From Williamsia sp. (GTDB lineage: Bacteria; Bacteroidota; Bacteroidia; Chitinophagales; Chitinophagaceae): a DNA stretch of 64,000 bases. Positions 16,738 through 23,632 of the stretch are shown piece after piece (within the stretch, counting starts at the first letter, position 1; each line of letters begins with the position of its first letter). The position numbers and the translations under genes were made by a program. The notes beneath the pieces were generated by a model. It was not told the origin of the DNA. It saw only the letters and a list, made by a program, of their open reading frames with translations, and searched no databases. The stretch lies in contig JADCRZ010000004.1 of NCBI GenBank assembly GCA_015069695.1, forward strand, positions 186,001-250,000, given 5' to 3'.

Positions 16738-17383
16738 ACCCGATTCATTCTGGCCCAGCTATACCGACCTGATGACAAGCCTGTTTTTTATCATGCTAGT
16801 CCTGTACGTGCTTACCTATATCCGCCTGAACACCACCATCAACCTGCAAAAAGAAAAGCTGGCCATCATCGAAACAGTCGAAGAGAACCTGCGGCCCCTG
16901 AAAAGTGATACGTCCCTTTTTACCTATGAAGAAAAATACAAGCGCTTCAAGCTGTCGTTCAATGTGAAGTTCCGGACAGACCAATTTGAGATCAGTCCTT
17001 CCCAGCTGGAAAACTATGGAACGACGGTGGCCAAGATAGACCGGGCGGGTGAGAAGCTGCTGCAGATCATCAACCAGCTGCAGCGGTCGAAAGAGTCCAA
17101 TCCCCGGCTCAGAAATGTAGCGTATATCCTGGTGATCGCAGGGTATGCTTCCAGAACCGGGAACGAGTACCACAACTACGAGCTGAGCTACAGGCGGGCC
17201 CTGAGCTTGTGGCAGTACTGGCGTGACGCAAAACACATTAACTTTGAATCACAGGGCTACAAGGGGCTGATCGACCTGCAGATATCGGGCAATGGCTGGG
17301 GCGGTGTGGGCCGGCTAAGCAATGAAACAGACAACCAGCGTTTCCTGATCCAGATATTTCCAAAAATCGGTGACATACGATGA
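16724..17383 (+). CDS. MotB/OmpA-family stator-like protein (ZorB-like)
   Basis: A 219-residue protein with the MotB/ZorB N-terminus: SFWPSYTDLMTSLFFIML (residues 8-25), a single membrane helix with Asp15 at the position of the proton-carrying Asp of MotB. A linker helix follows, then an OmpA-like peptidoglycan-binding domain from about residue 80, with ILVIAGYASRTG (135-146), NYELSYRRALSLWQYW (161-176) and the closing strand QRFLIQIF. It would pair with the preceding channel protein and anchor it to the cell wall. The start at 16724 lies inside the end of the previous gene (14-bp overlap); the in-frame upstream ATG would bury the membrane helix. The next gene overlaps by ATGA. Confidence 0.78.
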   Translation: MKSNKPDSFWPSYTDLMTSLFFIMLVLYVLTYIRLNTTINLQKEKLAIIETVEENLRPLKSDTSLFTYEEKYKRFKLSFNVKFRTDQFEISPSQLENYGTTVAKIDRAGEKLLQIINQLQRSKESNPRLRNVAYILVIAGYASRTGNEYHNYELSYRRALSLWQYWRDAKHINFESQGYKGLIDLQISGNGWGGVGRLSNETDNQRFLIQIFPKIGDIR

Positions 17384-17907
17384 CCAGAATCTTATTATAC
17401 CTGTTGATGGCAAGCGTCCTGTTTCCGGGTTGCAGCGGCTGCTCCAAATCAGGCCGCATGCGGCGCACGCATGTATCTTCTGCTGTACAGCCCAATGATG
17501 AAATTAAAAATCTGCCGGCCGGTAAAACGGTGGTGCAGATGACCAAGGAAAGCGGGGTGTATAAAATTCCGGTTCAGATCAACGGCGTGCCGATGGACTT
17601 TATTTTTGATACAGGTGCCGGCTTGATCTCGATCTCCAATGTGGAAGCTTCTTATCTGTACAAGCAAGGCAAGCTTACAGACGATGACGTGATCGGAACG
17701 TCTGATTTCATTGATGCCAACGGCAATGTTTCGGCAGGCGGTATTATCCGGCTCAAGGAAGTGACCATCAGCAACCGGACCATCTACAACATCAACGCCA
17801 ATGTAGTCAACAATTCCAAAGCTCCCCTCCTGTTCGGACAGTCGGCGCTGGAAAAATTTGGCAACATATCGATCGATTATAAGAACAATACCATCACATT
17901 CGAATAA
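17380..17907 (+). CDS. Retropepsin-like aspartic protease lipoprotein
   Basis: A 175-residue protein with a lipoprotein-type signal (LFPGC, Cys18). The mature part is a single retropepsin-like domain: MDFIFDTGAG with catalytic Asp77-Thr-Gly, and near the C-terminus PLLFGQSALEKFG, the usual second signature of clan AA proteases, followed by SIDYKNNTITFE. Such single-domain proteases act as dimers. Lipidation would place it in the periplasm or at the outer membrane. The 4-bp ATGA overlap with the stator gene makes it part of the operon, where it could process a partner or act as an effector. Confidence 0.72.
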   Translation: MTRILLYLLMASVLFPGCSGCSKSGRMRRTHVSSAVQPNDEIKNLPAGKTVVQMTKESGVYKIPVQINGVPMDFIFDTGAGLISISNVEASYLYKQGKLTDDDVIGTSDFIDANGNVSAGGIIRLKEVTISNRTIYNINANVVNNSKAPLLFGQSALEKFGNISIDYKNNTITFE

Positions 17908-17908
17908 T

Positions 17909-18805
17909 ATGAGCAAACAGGGTTATATCATCGTAGCAGCAGCGATTCTGCTGCTTGTTGTGCTGTTTGTTTATTTGAGAAGCAAAAATACTGGCCGCGA
18001 AGAGCAATCCGCTCCCCCTGGTCAATCAGATACAACTTCCCTCGGTCCGACCAATGATGTAGTTATCTGCTCCTGGAACCTGAAAGATTTTGGCAAATCA
18101 AAAAGCGACCAGACCATTGAGTTTATTGCCAATGCCATCAGGAATGTGGATGTGCTGGCGATCCAGGAAGTGGTGGCCGGAAGCGGTGGTCCGCAGGCAG
18201 TTGGGCGGCTGGTAGATGTTCTGAACAGAAAAGGAGCAAAATGGGATTATACCATCAGCGATCCTACCTCGAGCAAGGAAAGCGGCACGGAACGGTATGC
18301 ATTTATCTGGAAACCCAGCCGGGTGAAAAAGATCGGCAATGCCTGGCTGGAAAAAAAATACAGCGAGCAGATCGACCGCGAACCTTACATGGCTACGTTC
18401 CAGGTAAAGAACAAGTTTTTTACCATGGCCAGCTTTCATGCCATTCCAAAAGCAAAGCAGCCGGAAACCGAGATCAGGTACCTCCGGTATGTGCCCGATG
18501 AGTATCCCGGAAAGAACCTGATCTTTGGCGGCGATTTTAATTGTCCTGAATCTCATTCTGTTTTTAACGCGCTGAAGAACATGGATTACCAGCCGGTCTT
18601 TGTCAAACAAAAAACTTCGCTGCGCAGCAAATGCGTCAACAACGATTGCCTGGCTTCCGAATACGACAATTTATTTTGCAAGCGCGCAAACATCCGGGTC
18701 ATCAACTCCGGTGTGATGCACTTCTACAAAAGTTTTTCCAACATAAAAGACGCCATCAAGGTTTCTGATCATATCCCTGTTTACATGAAGTTTTCGGTGA
18801 ATTGA
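17909..18805 (+). CDS. Membrane-anchored endonuclease/exonuclease/phosphatase (EEP) family protein
   Basis: A 298-residue protein with an N-terminal membrane helix (about residues 6-23), a polar linker and a complete EEP catalytic domain: ICSWNLKDFG (Asn57), VLAIQEV (Glu87), the GGDFN motif (Asp209, Asn211) and the terminal SDHIPV (Asp287, His288). All metal and catalytic residues of the DNase I-like fold are present. Family members cleave phosphodiester or phosphomonoester bonds, here most like DNase. Membrane orientation is ambiguous, because positive residues lie just after the helix. It starts 1 nt after the protease stop, so it is the last gene of the nine-gene operon. The start at 17909 is preferred over an ATG inside the upstream gene. 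Confidence 0.8.
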   Translation: MSKQGYIIVAAAILLLVVLFVYLRSKNTGREEQSAPPGQSDTTSLGPTNDVVICSWNLKDFGKSKSDQTIEFIANAIRNVDVLAIQEVVAGSGGPQAVGRLVDVLNRKGAKWDYTISDPTSSKESGTERYAFIWKPSRVKKIGNAWLEKKYSEQIDREPYMATFQVKNKFFTMASFHAIPKAKQPETEIRYLRYVPDEYPGKNLIFGGDFNCPESHSVFNALKNMDYQPVFVKQKTSLRSKCVNNDCLASEYDNLFCKRANIRVINSGVMHFYKSFSNIKDAIKVSDHIPVYMKFSVN

Positions 18806-18816
18806 TGCAGAGTAGA

Positions 18817-18824
18817 TAGTTTTG
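18817..18824 (+). promoter_or_regulatory. Bacteroidota -7 promoter element
   Basis: TAGTTTTG, a perfect TAnnTTTG match, lies 25 nt upstream of the ATG at 18850 in the 44-bp gap after the EEP gene. It suggests that the phosphodiesterase gene has its own promoter and that the nine-gene operon ends at 18805. Confidence 0.45.
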
Positions 18825-18849
18825 CCGCTTTTATACCTAAGAATTAAGA

Positions 18850-20262
18850 ATGATCCGAAAAAGAACCTTGTTTTACTTACTGGATGGCGCACACGCAGAA
18901 GTTTTGCCGGAACTGATCAGCCGGGGCGCCTTACCCAATATACAACGGATCATTGAAGAAGGCAGTTACCGGAAAGCGACCACCTGCTTTCCTTCTACTA
19001 CCGGTCCGGCCTATCTTCCATTTTTAACCGGTCATTTTCCCGGCACGATGAACATCACCGGCATCCGCTGGTTCGACAAAAAAGAATTTAAAAGAACGCG
19101 GTTGAATAAAAATGCCATGCGCTCTTACTGCGGACCTGAGGCAGCCTGGTTCAATACAGATATGCCCGCCCATCTGCCCACGCTTTTTGAAGTAATGGGA
19201 GAATCATACAACTTGTACAACATGATCACCCGGAACATACCGGATGCGTACGACCTGGGTAAAAAAGGCAAGGGACTGCTGTATACCAGGGCACATTTTT
19301 TAAAAAGACACCATCCCGTTGACCTGCAGGGGCATGAAAGGATCATGCAGATGCTCCGTTCGGGAAAGGATTTTGATTTCCTTTTTGCCGTGTTTCCGAG
19401 TGTAGACTGGGACTCGCATTATTACGATATCCGGGATGCGCGAACCTTTGCATCATATAAGATCGCAGACGACAGCATTGGAGAGGTCAGGGCCTTCCTG
19501 GAAAAAAAGGGCTGGTGGAAAGACCTCCTTTTTGTACTTACTTCTGATCACGGACTTACACCCACGCATACCCACCTGGATATCGGCGACTGGCTTACAG
19601 CCCGTGGATTAAAGTCTGTGTATTATCCGGTTATCTGGAAACAGAATCCTAAATCAGCGGTGATGATATCGGGCAATTCTTTTGGCAGCATCCACCTGCT
19701 GGATCATCCGGGAGATCATGAACTTTGTGAAACAGAGATCAACAGTATAATGGGTGCAGAACGGTTGCAGGAGTTGGTGAGGGAACCTGCTGTTGACTTT
19801 GTCGCTTACAGAGCAGATGCTGAACATACGTATACAATTCACAGCAGAAAGGGAAAAGCCCATGTAAGAGTTGATCAGAACAATTTTGAATACCGGCCCT
19901 TTACCGCTGATCCGTTTGGAACCGGTCAGCTGCAGGTGCATGGTCACCGATCGGCGCTGGAGGCCACGTTCGAAACGGCCTATCCTGATTTCTTGTACCA
20001 GATACACCAGCTGTTCCGGAGCCGCCGGGCTGGTGATATTGTAGTAAGCGCCAGCACCGGTTATGATTTACGGGATTTCTGGGAATTTCCCGAACACAAA
20101 GGATCACATGGATCTTTGCATCGGTCGCATATGCATGTTCCCCTGATCTATAATCAAAAAGGCTGGCACACCCACCCGGCCAGAACGGCCGATTTATTTG
20201 ATACCATCCTGAAATGGAAAGGGCTCAGGCCTGCTTCCAGTGAAGGAGAAGCCTTGTTTTAA
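18850..20262 (+). CDS. Alkaline phosphatase superfamily phosphodiesterase/nucleotide pyrophosphatase
   Basis: A 470-residue protein of the type I phosphodiesterase/nucleotide pyrophosphatase family. Metal and nucleophile motifs are visible: LLDGAH near residue 11, FPSTTGPAY (Thr nucleophile, near residue 52), VDWDSHYYD, LTSDHGLTPTHTHLD and GSHGSLHRSHMHVPL. There is no signal peptide, so it is probably cytoplasmic. The substrate is unknown. Related enzymes remove headgroups from lipids or split nucleotides. The flippase-like membrane protein 38 bp downstream is the likely functional partner, which hints at lipid or polyprenyl-phosphate metabolism. Confidence 0.8.
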   Translation: MIRKRTLFYLLDGAHAEVLPELISRGALPNIQRIIEEGSYRKATTCFPSTTGPAYLPFLTGHFPGTMNITGIRWFDKKEFKRTRLNKNAMRSYCGPEAAWFNTDMPAHLPTLFEVMGESYNLYNMITRNIPDAYDLGKKGKGLLYTRAHFLKRHHPVDLQGHERIMQMLRSGKDFDFLFAVFPSVDWDSHYYDIRDARTFASYKIADDSIGEVRAFLEKKGWWKDLLFVLTSDHGLTPTHTHLDIGDWLTARGLKSVYYPVIWKQNPKSAVMISGNSFGSIHLLDHPGDHELCETEINSIMGAERLQELVREPAVDFVAYRADAEHTYTIHSRKGKAHVRVDQNNFEYRPFTADPFGTGQLQVHGHRSALEATFETAYPDFLYQIHQLFRSRRAGDIVVSASTGYDLRDFWEFPEHKGSHGSLHRSHMHVPLIYNQKGWHTHPARTADLFDTILKWKGLRPASSEGEALF

Positions 20263-20300
20263 ACATTTCCAACCCAAATCATTATACTGCCACCTGCATC

Positions 20301-21380
20301 ATGCTGCAAGAAAAAGAATTGGTTAAAGAAGACAAGAAAGAAGTTCAATCGGTTTTTAACAGGAAGGTAATTGTACAAGGCAGCCTGTGGTTTGCCCTTA
20401 TTACCGTTGCAGCCATTGCCGGTGTTTTTTTCTTTACCCATACAGGCTCTACGGTAAATGCGCTTTCGCACATTTCTTACGGCTATATCGCTGTTTGTTT
20501 CGGCATGTTGTTTATTGATCTGATGCTGGGAAGCTGGCGCAACCATATCTATATCCGCAAGCTGGCGCCCCAGGTTTCGCAATGGGTCAGCTTCCGCGCC
20601 AACGTGGCCAACATGTTTATGGGAGCAGTAACGCCTGCCCATGGTGGTGCGGGCCCGGCCCAGCTGTACGTGTATACCAGTCATGGAGTAAAGTTTGTAG
20701 ATGCGTTTGCGGTAGCGCTGATCAACCTGGGTGCCACGCTGATCTTTATGCCCCTGGCTGGTGTTGTGGCGCTGCTGCTGATGGATCAGCATGAAGTGAG
20801 CGGCATGGTTCCGGCGATGTTAAAGTACGGCTTTGGTTTTTTCTTTTTGTTTGGCTTTGCCTTTCTGCTGGCTTTCTGGAAACCGGTCTGGGTAGGCAGC
20901 GCCATCAAAAAGATTGCGGCTGCGCTCTCCCGTGTCTTGCCCCAAAAAAGAGAACGGCTGCTGGCCTGGGCCGAGTCTACCTACACAAAGATTTCCCTCT
21001 ACCAGCAAACCTGCCGGGTGATCCTTCGCGAGCACCCGCTGTTGTTTCCATCCAGTTTGCTGCTTACAGCCGTTTTATATTTCAACAAGTACTGTCTGCA
21101 GTATGTTATTCTGCTAGGGCTCGGCGTACCGGCCAGCCTGGTGCAGGTGATATCCATCCAGGTACTGATCCAATTCATGATTTACTTTGCGCCCAGTCCG
21201 GGCGGAAGTGGTTTTGCAGAAGTCAGCATTTCCGTCCTGTTCGGCAAATTTGTACCAGCTGCCCTGCTGCCAATATTTACCCTGCTGCAACGTTCCTTTC
21301 TTCTGTTCTTTCCAGCACTCATCGGTGCATATGTGGTGCTGAATCTGTTGAGGAAGCAGACGATGAGGTCTGAACCATGA
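20301..21380 (+). CDS. Lysylphosphatidylglycerol synthase TM-region / YbhN-like flippase family protein
   Basis: A 359-residue protein with about eight hydrophobic helices and family-typical patterns: GAVTPAHGGAGPAQLY around residues 110-125 and FAPSPGGSGFAEVS around residues 295-308. This is the UPF0104/LPG_synthase_TM family (relatives include MprF membrane domain and YbhN). Some members flip lipids or polyprenyl-linked sugars. It lacks the LPG synthetase catalytic domain. The gene reads into inverted repeat copy C: the last codons (TCT GAA CCA TGA) are encoded by the repeat's end. Confidence 0.82.
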   Translation: MLQEKELVKEDKKEVQSVFNRKVIVQGSLWFALITVAAIAGVFFFTHTGSTVNALSHISYGYIAVCFGMLFIDLMLGSWRNHIYIRKLAPQVSQWVSFRANVANMFMGAVTPAHGGAGPAQLYVYTSHGVKFVDAFAVALINLGATLIFMPLAGVVALLLMDQHEVSGMVPAMLKYGFGFFFLFGFAFLLAFWKPVWVGSAIKKIAAALSRVLPQKRERLLAWAESTYTKISLYQQTCRVILREHPLLFPSSLLLTAVLYFNKYCLQYVILLGLGVPASLVQVISIQVLIQFMIYFAPSPGGSGFAEVSISVLFGKFVPAALLPIFTLLQRSFLLFFPALIGAYVVLNLLRKQTMRSEP

Positions 21381-21521
21381 TTTACAGGATTTAGGCGATT
21401 GGAAAGATTGGAGGAGCTATGCCGAAATGCTTGCTGGCGGAAGGAATTTCTGTTTTTACCCCCATTGTCCCGCTCTCCCGTTTGCCTCCAATCTCCCTCA
21501 TCCTGTAAATCATGGTTCAGA
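21369..21521. repeat. Intergenic inverted repeat, copy C
   Basis: A 153-bp element. Both arms begin TCTGAACCATGATTTACAGG when read inward (left from 21369, right from 21521 on the other strand), and both reach GATTGGAGG deeper in the arm. The loop contains TTGCTGGCGG at 21431-21440, similar to copy E. The last four codons of the upstream flippase-like gene, including its TGA, lie in the left arm. The right arm ends 10 bp before the promoter element of the next gene. Confidence 0.88.
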
Positions 21522-21530
21522 CAGACAGCT

Positions 21531-21538
21531 TACATTTG
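21531..21538 (+). promoter_or_regulatory. Bacteroidota -7 promoter element for the Fe-S oxidoreductase gene
   Basis: TACATTTG matches TAnnTTTG exactly and lies 17 nt upstream of the ATG at 21556. It sits immediately after the right arm of inverted repeat copy C. Confidence 0.5.
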
Positions 21539-21555
21539 TAAACACAATACATTCT

Positions 21556-22875
21556 ATGCAAATCCTACAGCAGGTTTTATTTGTTCTTCTGACGGGGGCG
21601 GCCATTTGGTTGTTTAGCAGGAAGGCGCTGCAGATCAGGCGGAACATTTTGTTTGGCCTGGATGAGGATTATAGTGGCCACAAGGGGGAGCGGTGGAAAA
21701 ATGTGTTGTTGCTTGCATTCGGGCAAAAGAAAATGTTTAAGAAGCCGCTGGTAGCCCTGATGCATTTTATCATTTATGCCGGCTTTATCATCATCAATCT
21801 GGAAGTGCTGGAGATTGCGCTGGACGGACTTTTTGGAACGCACCGGGTGTTCGCGGCGCCGATGGGCAGCCTGTATCCGCTTCTGATCAACAGCTTTGAA
21901 CTGCTGGCAGTAGGCGTGATCATTGTTTGTGTGGCATTCTTAAGCAGAAGGAATATCATCAAGCTCAGAAGGTTTATCAGCCGCGACCTGGATGGCTGGC
22001 CCCGCAGCGATGCCAATTATATCCTTATAACCGAAATTATTCTGATGCTGCTTTTCCTGACCCTGAACGCAACCGATACCCTGCTGCAACAAAGAGGTTA
22101 CGGCCATTATGGCGAACATCTTACAGGAAACTTTTTCTTTTCTTCCTTATTGCATCCTGTATTCAGCAGCATGAGCGATGGTACGTTAGCAGCCCTGGAA
22201 CGAACTTGCTGGTGGCTGCACATCATCGGCATCTTTGCATTCCTCAATTACCTGCCGTATTCCAAACACCTGCACATTCTGCTGGCTTTTCCCAATGCCT
22301 ATTACACCCGCCTGCAGCCGAAAGGACGGATAAAGAACATGCCGCAGGTGCAAAATGAGGTGCTTTATGCCATGCAGCCGGAACTGGCTCCGACCGATGC
22401 TGCACCGCCGGAAAAATTTGGCGCAAAAGACATCTTTGATCTGAGCTGGCGCAACCTGCTGGATGCATATGCCTGCACCGAATGTGGCCGTTGCAGCGCT
22501 GCCTGTCCGGCCACACAAACCGGCAAAGCCCTTTCTCCCCGCAAGATCGTCATGAACACCCGCGACCGCATGGAAGAAGTGGGCAGAAATTATGCCGCCG
22601 GCAAAGAGTACAAAAATGATGGCAAAACCCTGCTGCATGATTACATCACCGTAGAAGAACTCCGCGCCTGCACCACCTGCAATGCCTGCGTGGAAGAATG
22701 CCCGGTGAGCATCAGTCCGCTTGAGATCATCATAGAGCTCCGCCGCTCGCTCATCATGGAGGAAAGCAATGCACCGCAGGAATGGAACAGCATGTTCAGC
22801 AACGTAGAAAACAACTTTGCACCCTGGAAGTTCTCACCGGATGAACGGGACAAATGGGTGGAGGAGGGTGCATGA
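21556..22875 (+). CDS. Membrane-bound Fe-S oxidoreductase (HdrD/GlpC-like with membrane domain)
   Basis: A 439-residue protein. The N-terminal 260 residues hold about five hydrophobic helices with conserved-looking His residues (a NarI/HdrE-type cytochrome-like membrane domain). The C-terminal part has two 4Fe-4S motifs: CTECGRCSAACPAT beginning at Cys307 and CTTCNACVEECPVS beginning at Cys372. Such proteins pass electrons between quinones and a partner, usually a cysteine-rich (CCG-domain) subunit encoded next door; here the next gene is an SGNH hydrolase instead. The start at 21556 is preferred because upstream in-frame codons run through the inverted repeat. Confidence 0.82.
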   Translation: MQILQQVLFVLLTGAAIWLFSRKALQIRRNILFGLDEDYSGHKGERWKNVLLLAFGQKKMFKKPLVALMHFIIYAGFIIINLEVLEIALDGLFGTHRVFAAPMGSLYPLLINSFELLAVGVIIVCVAFLSRRNIIKLRRFISRDLDGWPRSDANYILITEIILMLLFLTLNATDTLLQQRGYGHYGEHLTGNFFFSSLLHPVFSSMSDGTLAALERTCWWLHIIGIFAFLNYLPYSKHLHILLAFPNAYYTRLQPKGRIKNMPQVQNEVLYAMQPELAPTDAAPPEKFGAKDIFDLSWRNLLDAYACTECGRCSAACPATQTGKALSPRKIVMNTRDRMEEVGRNYAAGKEYKNDGKTLLHDYITVEELRACTTCNACVEECPVSISPLEIIIELRRSLIMEESNAPQEWNSMFSNVENNFAPWKFSPDERDKWVEEGA

Positions 22876-23558
22876 TCACCAAACTCTTTTTGCTTTGCCT
22901 CTTTGTTTTTATCGCCATCCTTATACTTATCTTAAACAACAAGTCTGTGGCAGGATCATCTTATACTTACCTCGCGCTCGGTGATTCATATACTATCGGA
23001 GAAAATGTAGCCTTGTTTGAAAACTATCCCTACCAGACCGTTCAGCTCCTGCGCAAGTCAGGTTATAACATGGGTGCTCCGGAAATCATTGCCAAAACAG
23101 GGTGGACCAGCAAGGAACTGAAAGAAGGCATCCGGAACACCTATCTTCAATCATCCTATTATTTTGTTTCCCTGCTTGTTGGCGTGAATGACCAGTACCG
23201 GGGTGAAGATCCGGAAGAATACAGAATGGTATTTGAGCACTTGCTGCAGCAAGCCATCGGCCTGACAGGCAATAGAAAAGAGCGGGTTTTTGTTTTATCT
23301 ATTCCTGACTGGAGTGCCACTCCTTTTGCAGAGGGCAAGGACAGGAGTTTTATAAAGGAGCAAATCGACAGATTTAATCAAGTGAACAAGGAGCTCGCAC
23401 AGCGGCATGGAATTGCTTACTTATACATCACGGATGGCACCCGGGAAGCTGGCATCAACAACAAGCTGCTTGCCTCGGATGGACTGCATTACTCCCGGAA
23501 AGAATACGCCAACTGGGCCGGATTGCTTGCCGAGCATATGATGCGGACATTGGCCTGA
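22872..23558 (+). CDS. SGNH/GDSL hydrolase
   Basis: A 228-residue protein with an N-terminal hydrophobic signal or anchor (about residues 3-22) and the SGNH blocks: block I YLALGDSYTIGEN with the Ser nucleophile, the Asn of VGVNDQYRG (block III) and the C-terminal SDGLHYS with the catalytic Asp/His. These enzymes are esterases or lipases, some of which act on cell-wall glycans. The substrate is unknown. The ATGA overlap with the Fe-S oxidoreductase gene indicates co-translation. The reading frame supports the ATG at 22872 over one 18 bp earlier. Confidence 0.85.
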   Translation: MITKLFLLCLFVFIAILILILNNKSVAGSSYTYLALGDSYTIGENVALFENYPYQTVQLLRKSGYNMGAPEIIAKTGWTSKELKEGIRNTYLQSSYYFVSLLVGVNDQYRGEDPEEYRMVFEHLLQQAIGLTGNRKERVFVLSIPDWSATPFAEGKDRSFIKEQIDRFNQVNKELAQRHGIAYLYITDGTREAGINNKLLASDGLHYSRKEYANWAGLLAEHMMRTLA

Positions 23559-23632
23559 ATGCAAATTAGCTTCTTAAAGCACTGCGGTCCAGGAGAAACC
23601 CACCCCTGCCCCTCCCGGGAGGGGATTGAAGA

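Noticed and set aside
15208-17383. Calling the cluster a Zorya system
   Set aside because: Only the motor pair is similar. ZorC, ZorD and ZorE are not present and the additional genes are of other families.
18850-20262. PglZ (BREX-type) identity for the alkaline-phosphatase-superfamily protein
   Set aside because: The metal motifs and length fit type I phosphodiesterases, and no other BREX genes (brxL, pglX, brxC) are in the window.
23609-23624. Perfect 16-bp palindrome CCCCTCCCGGGAGGGG as a terminator between convergent genes
   Set aside because: No T-run on either side and no room for a loop without breaking the central pairs; kept only as an unexplained palindrome.
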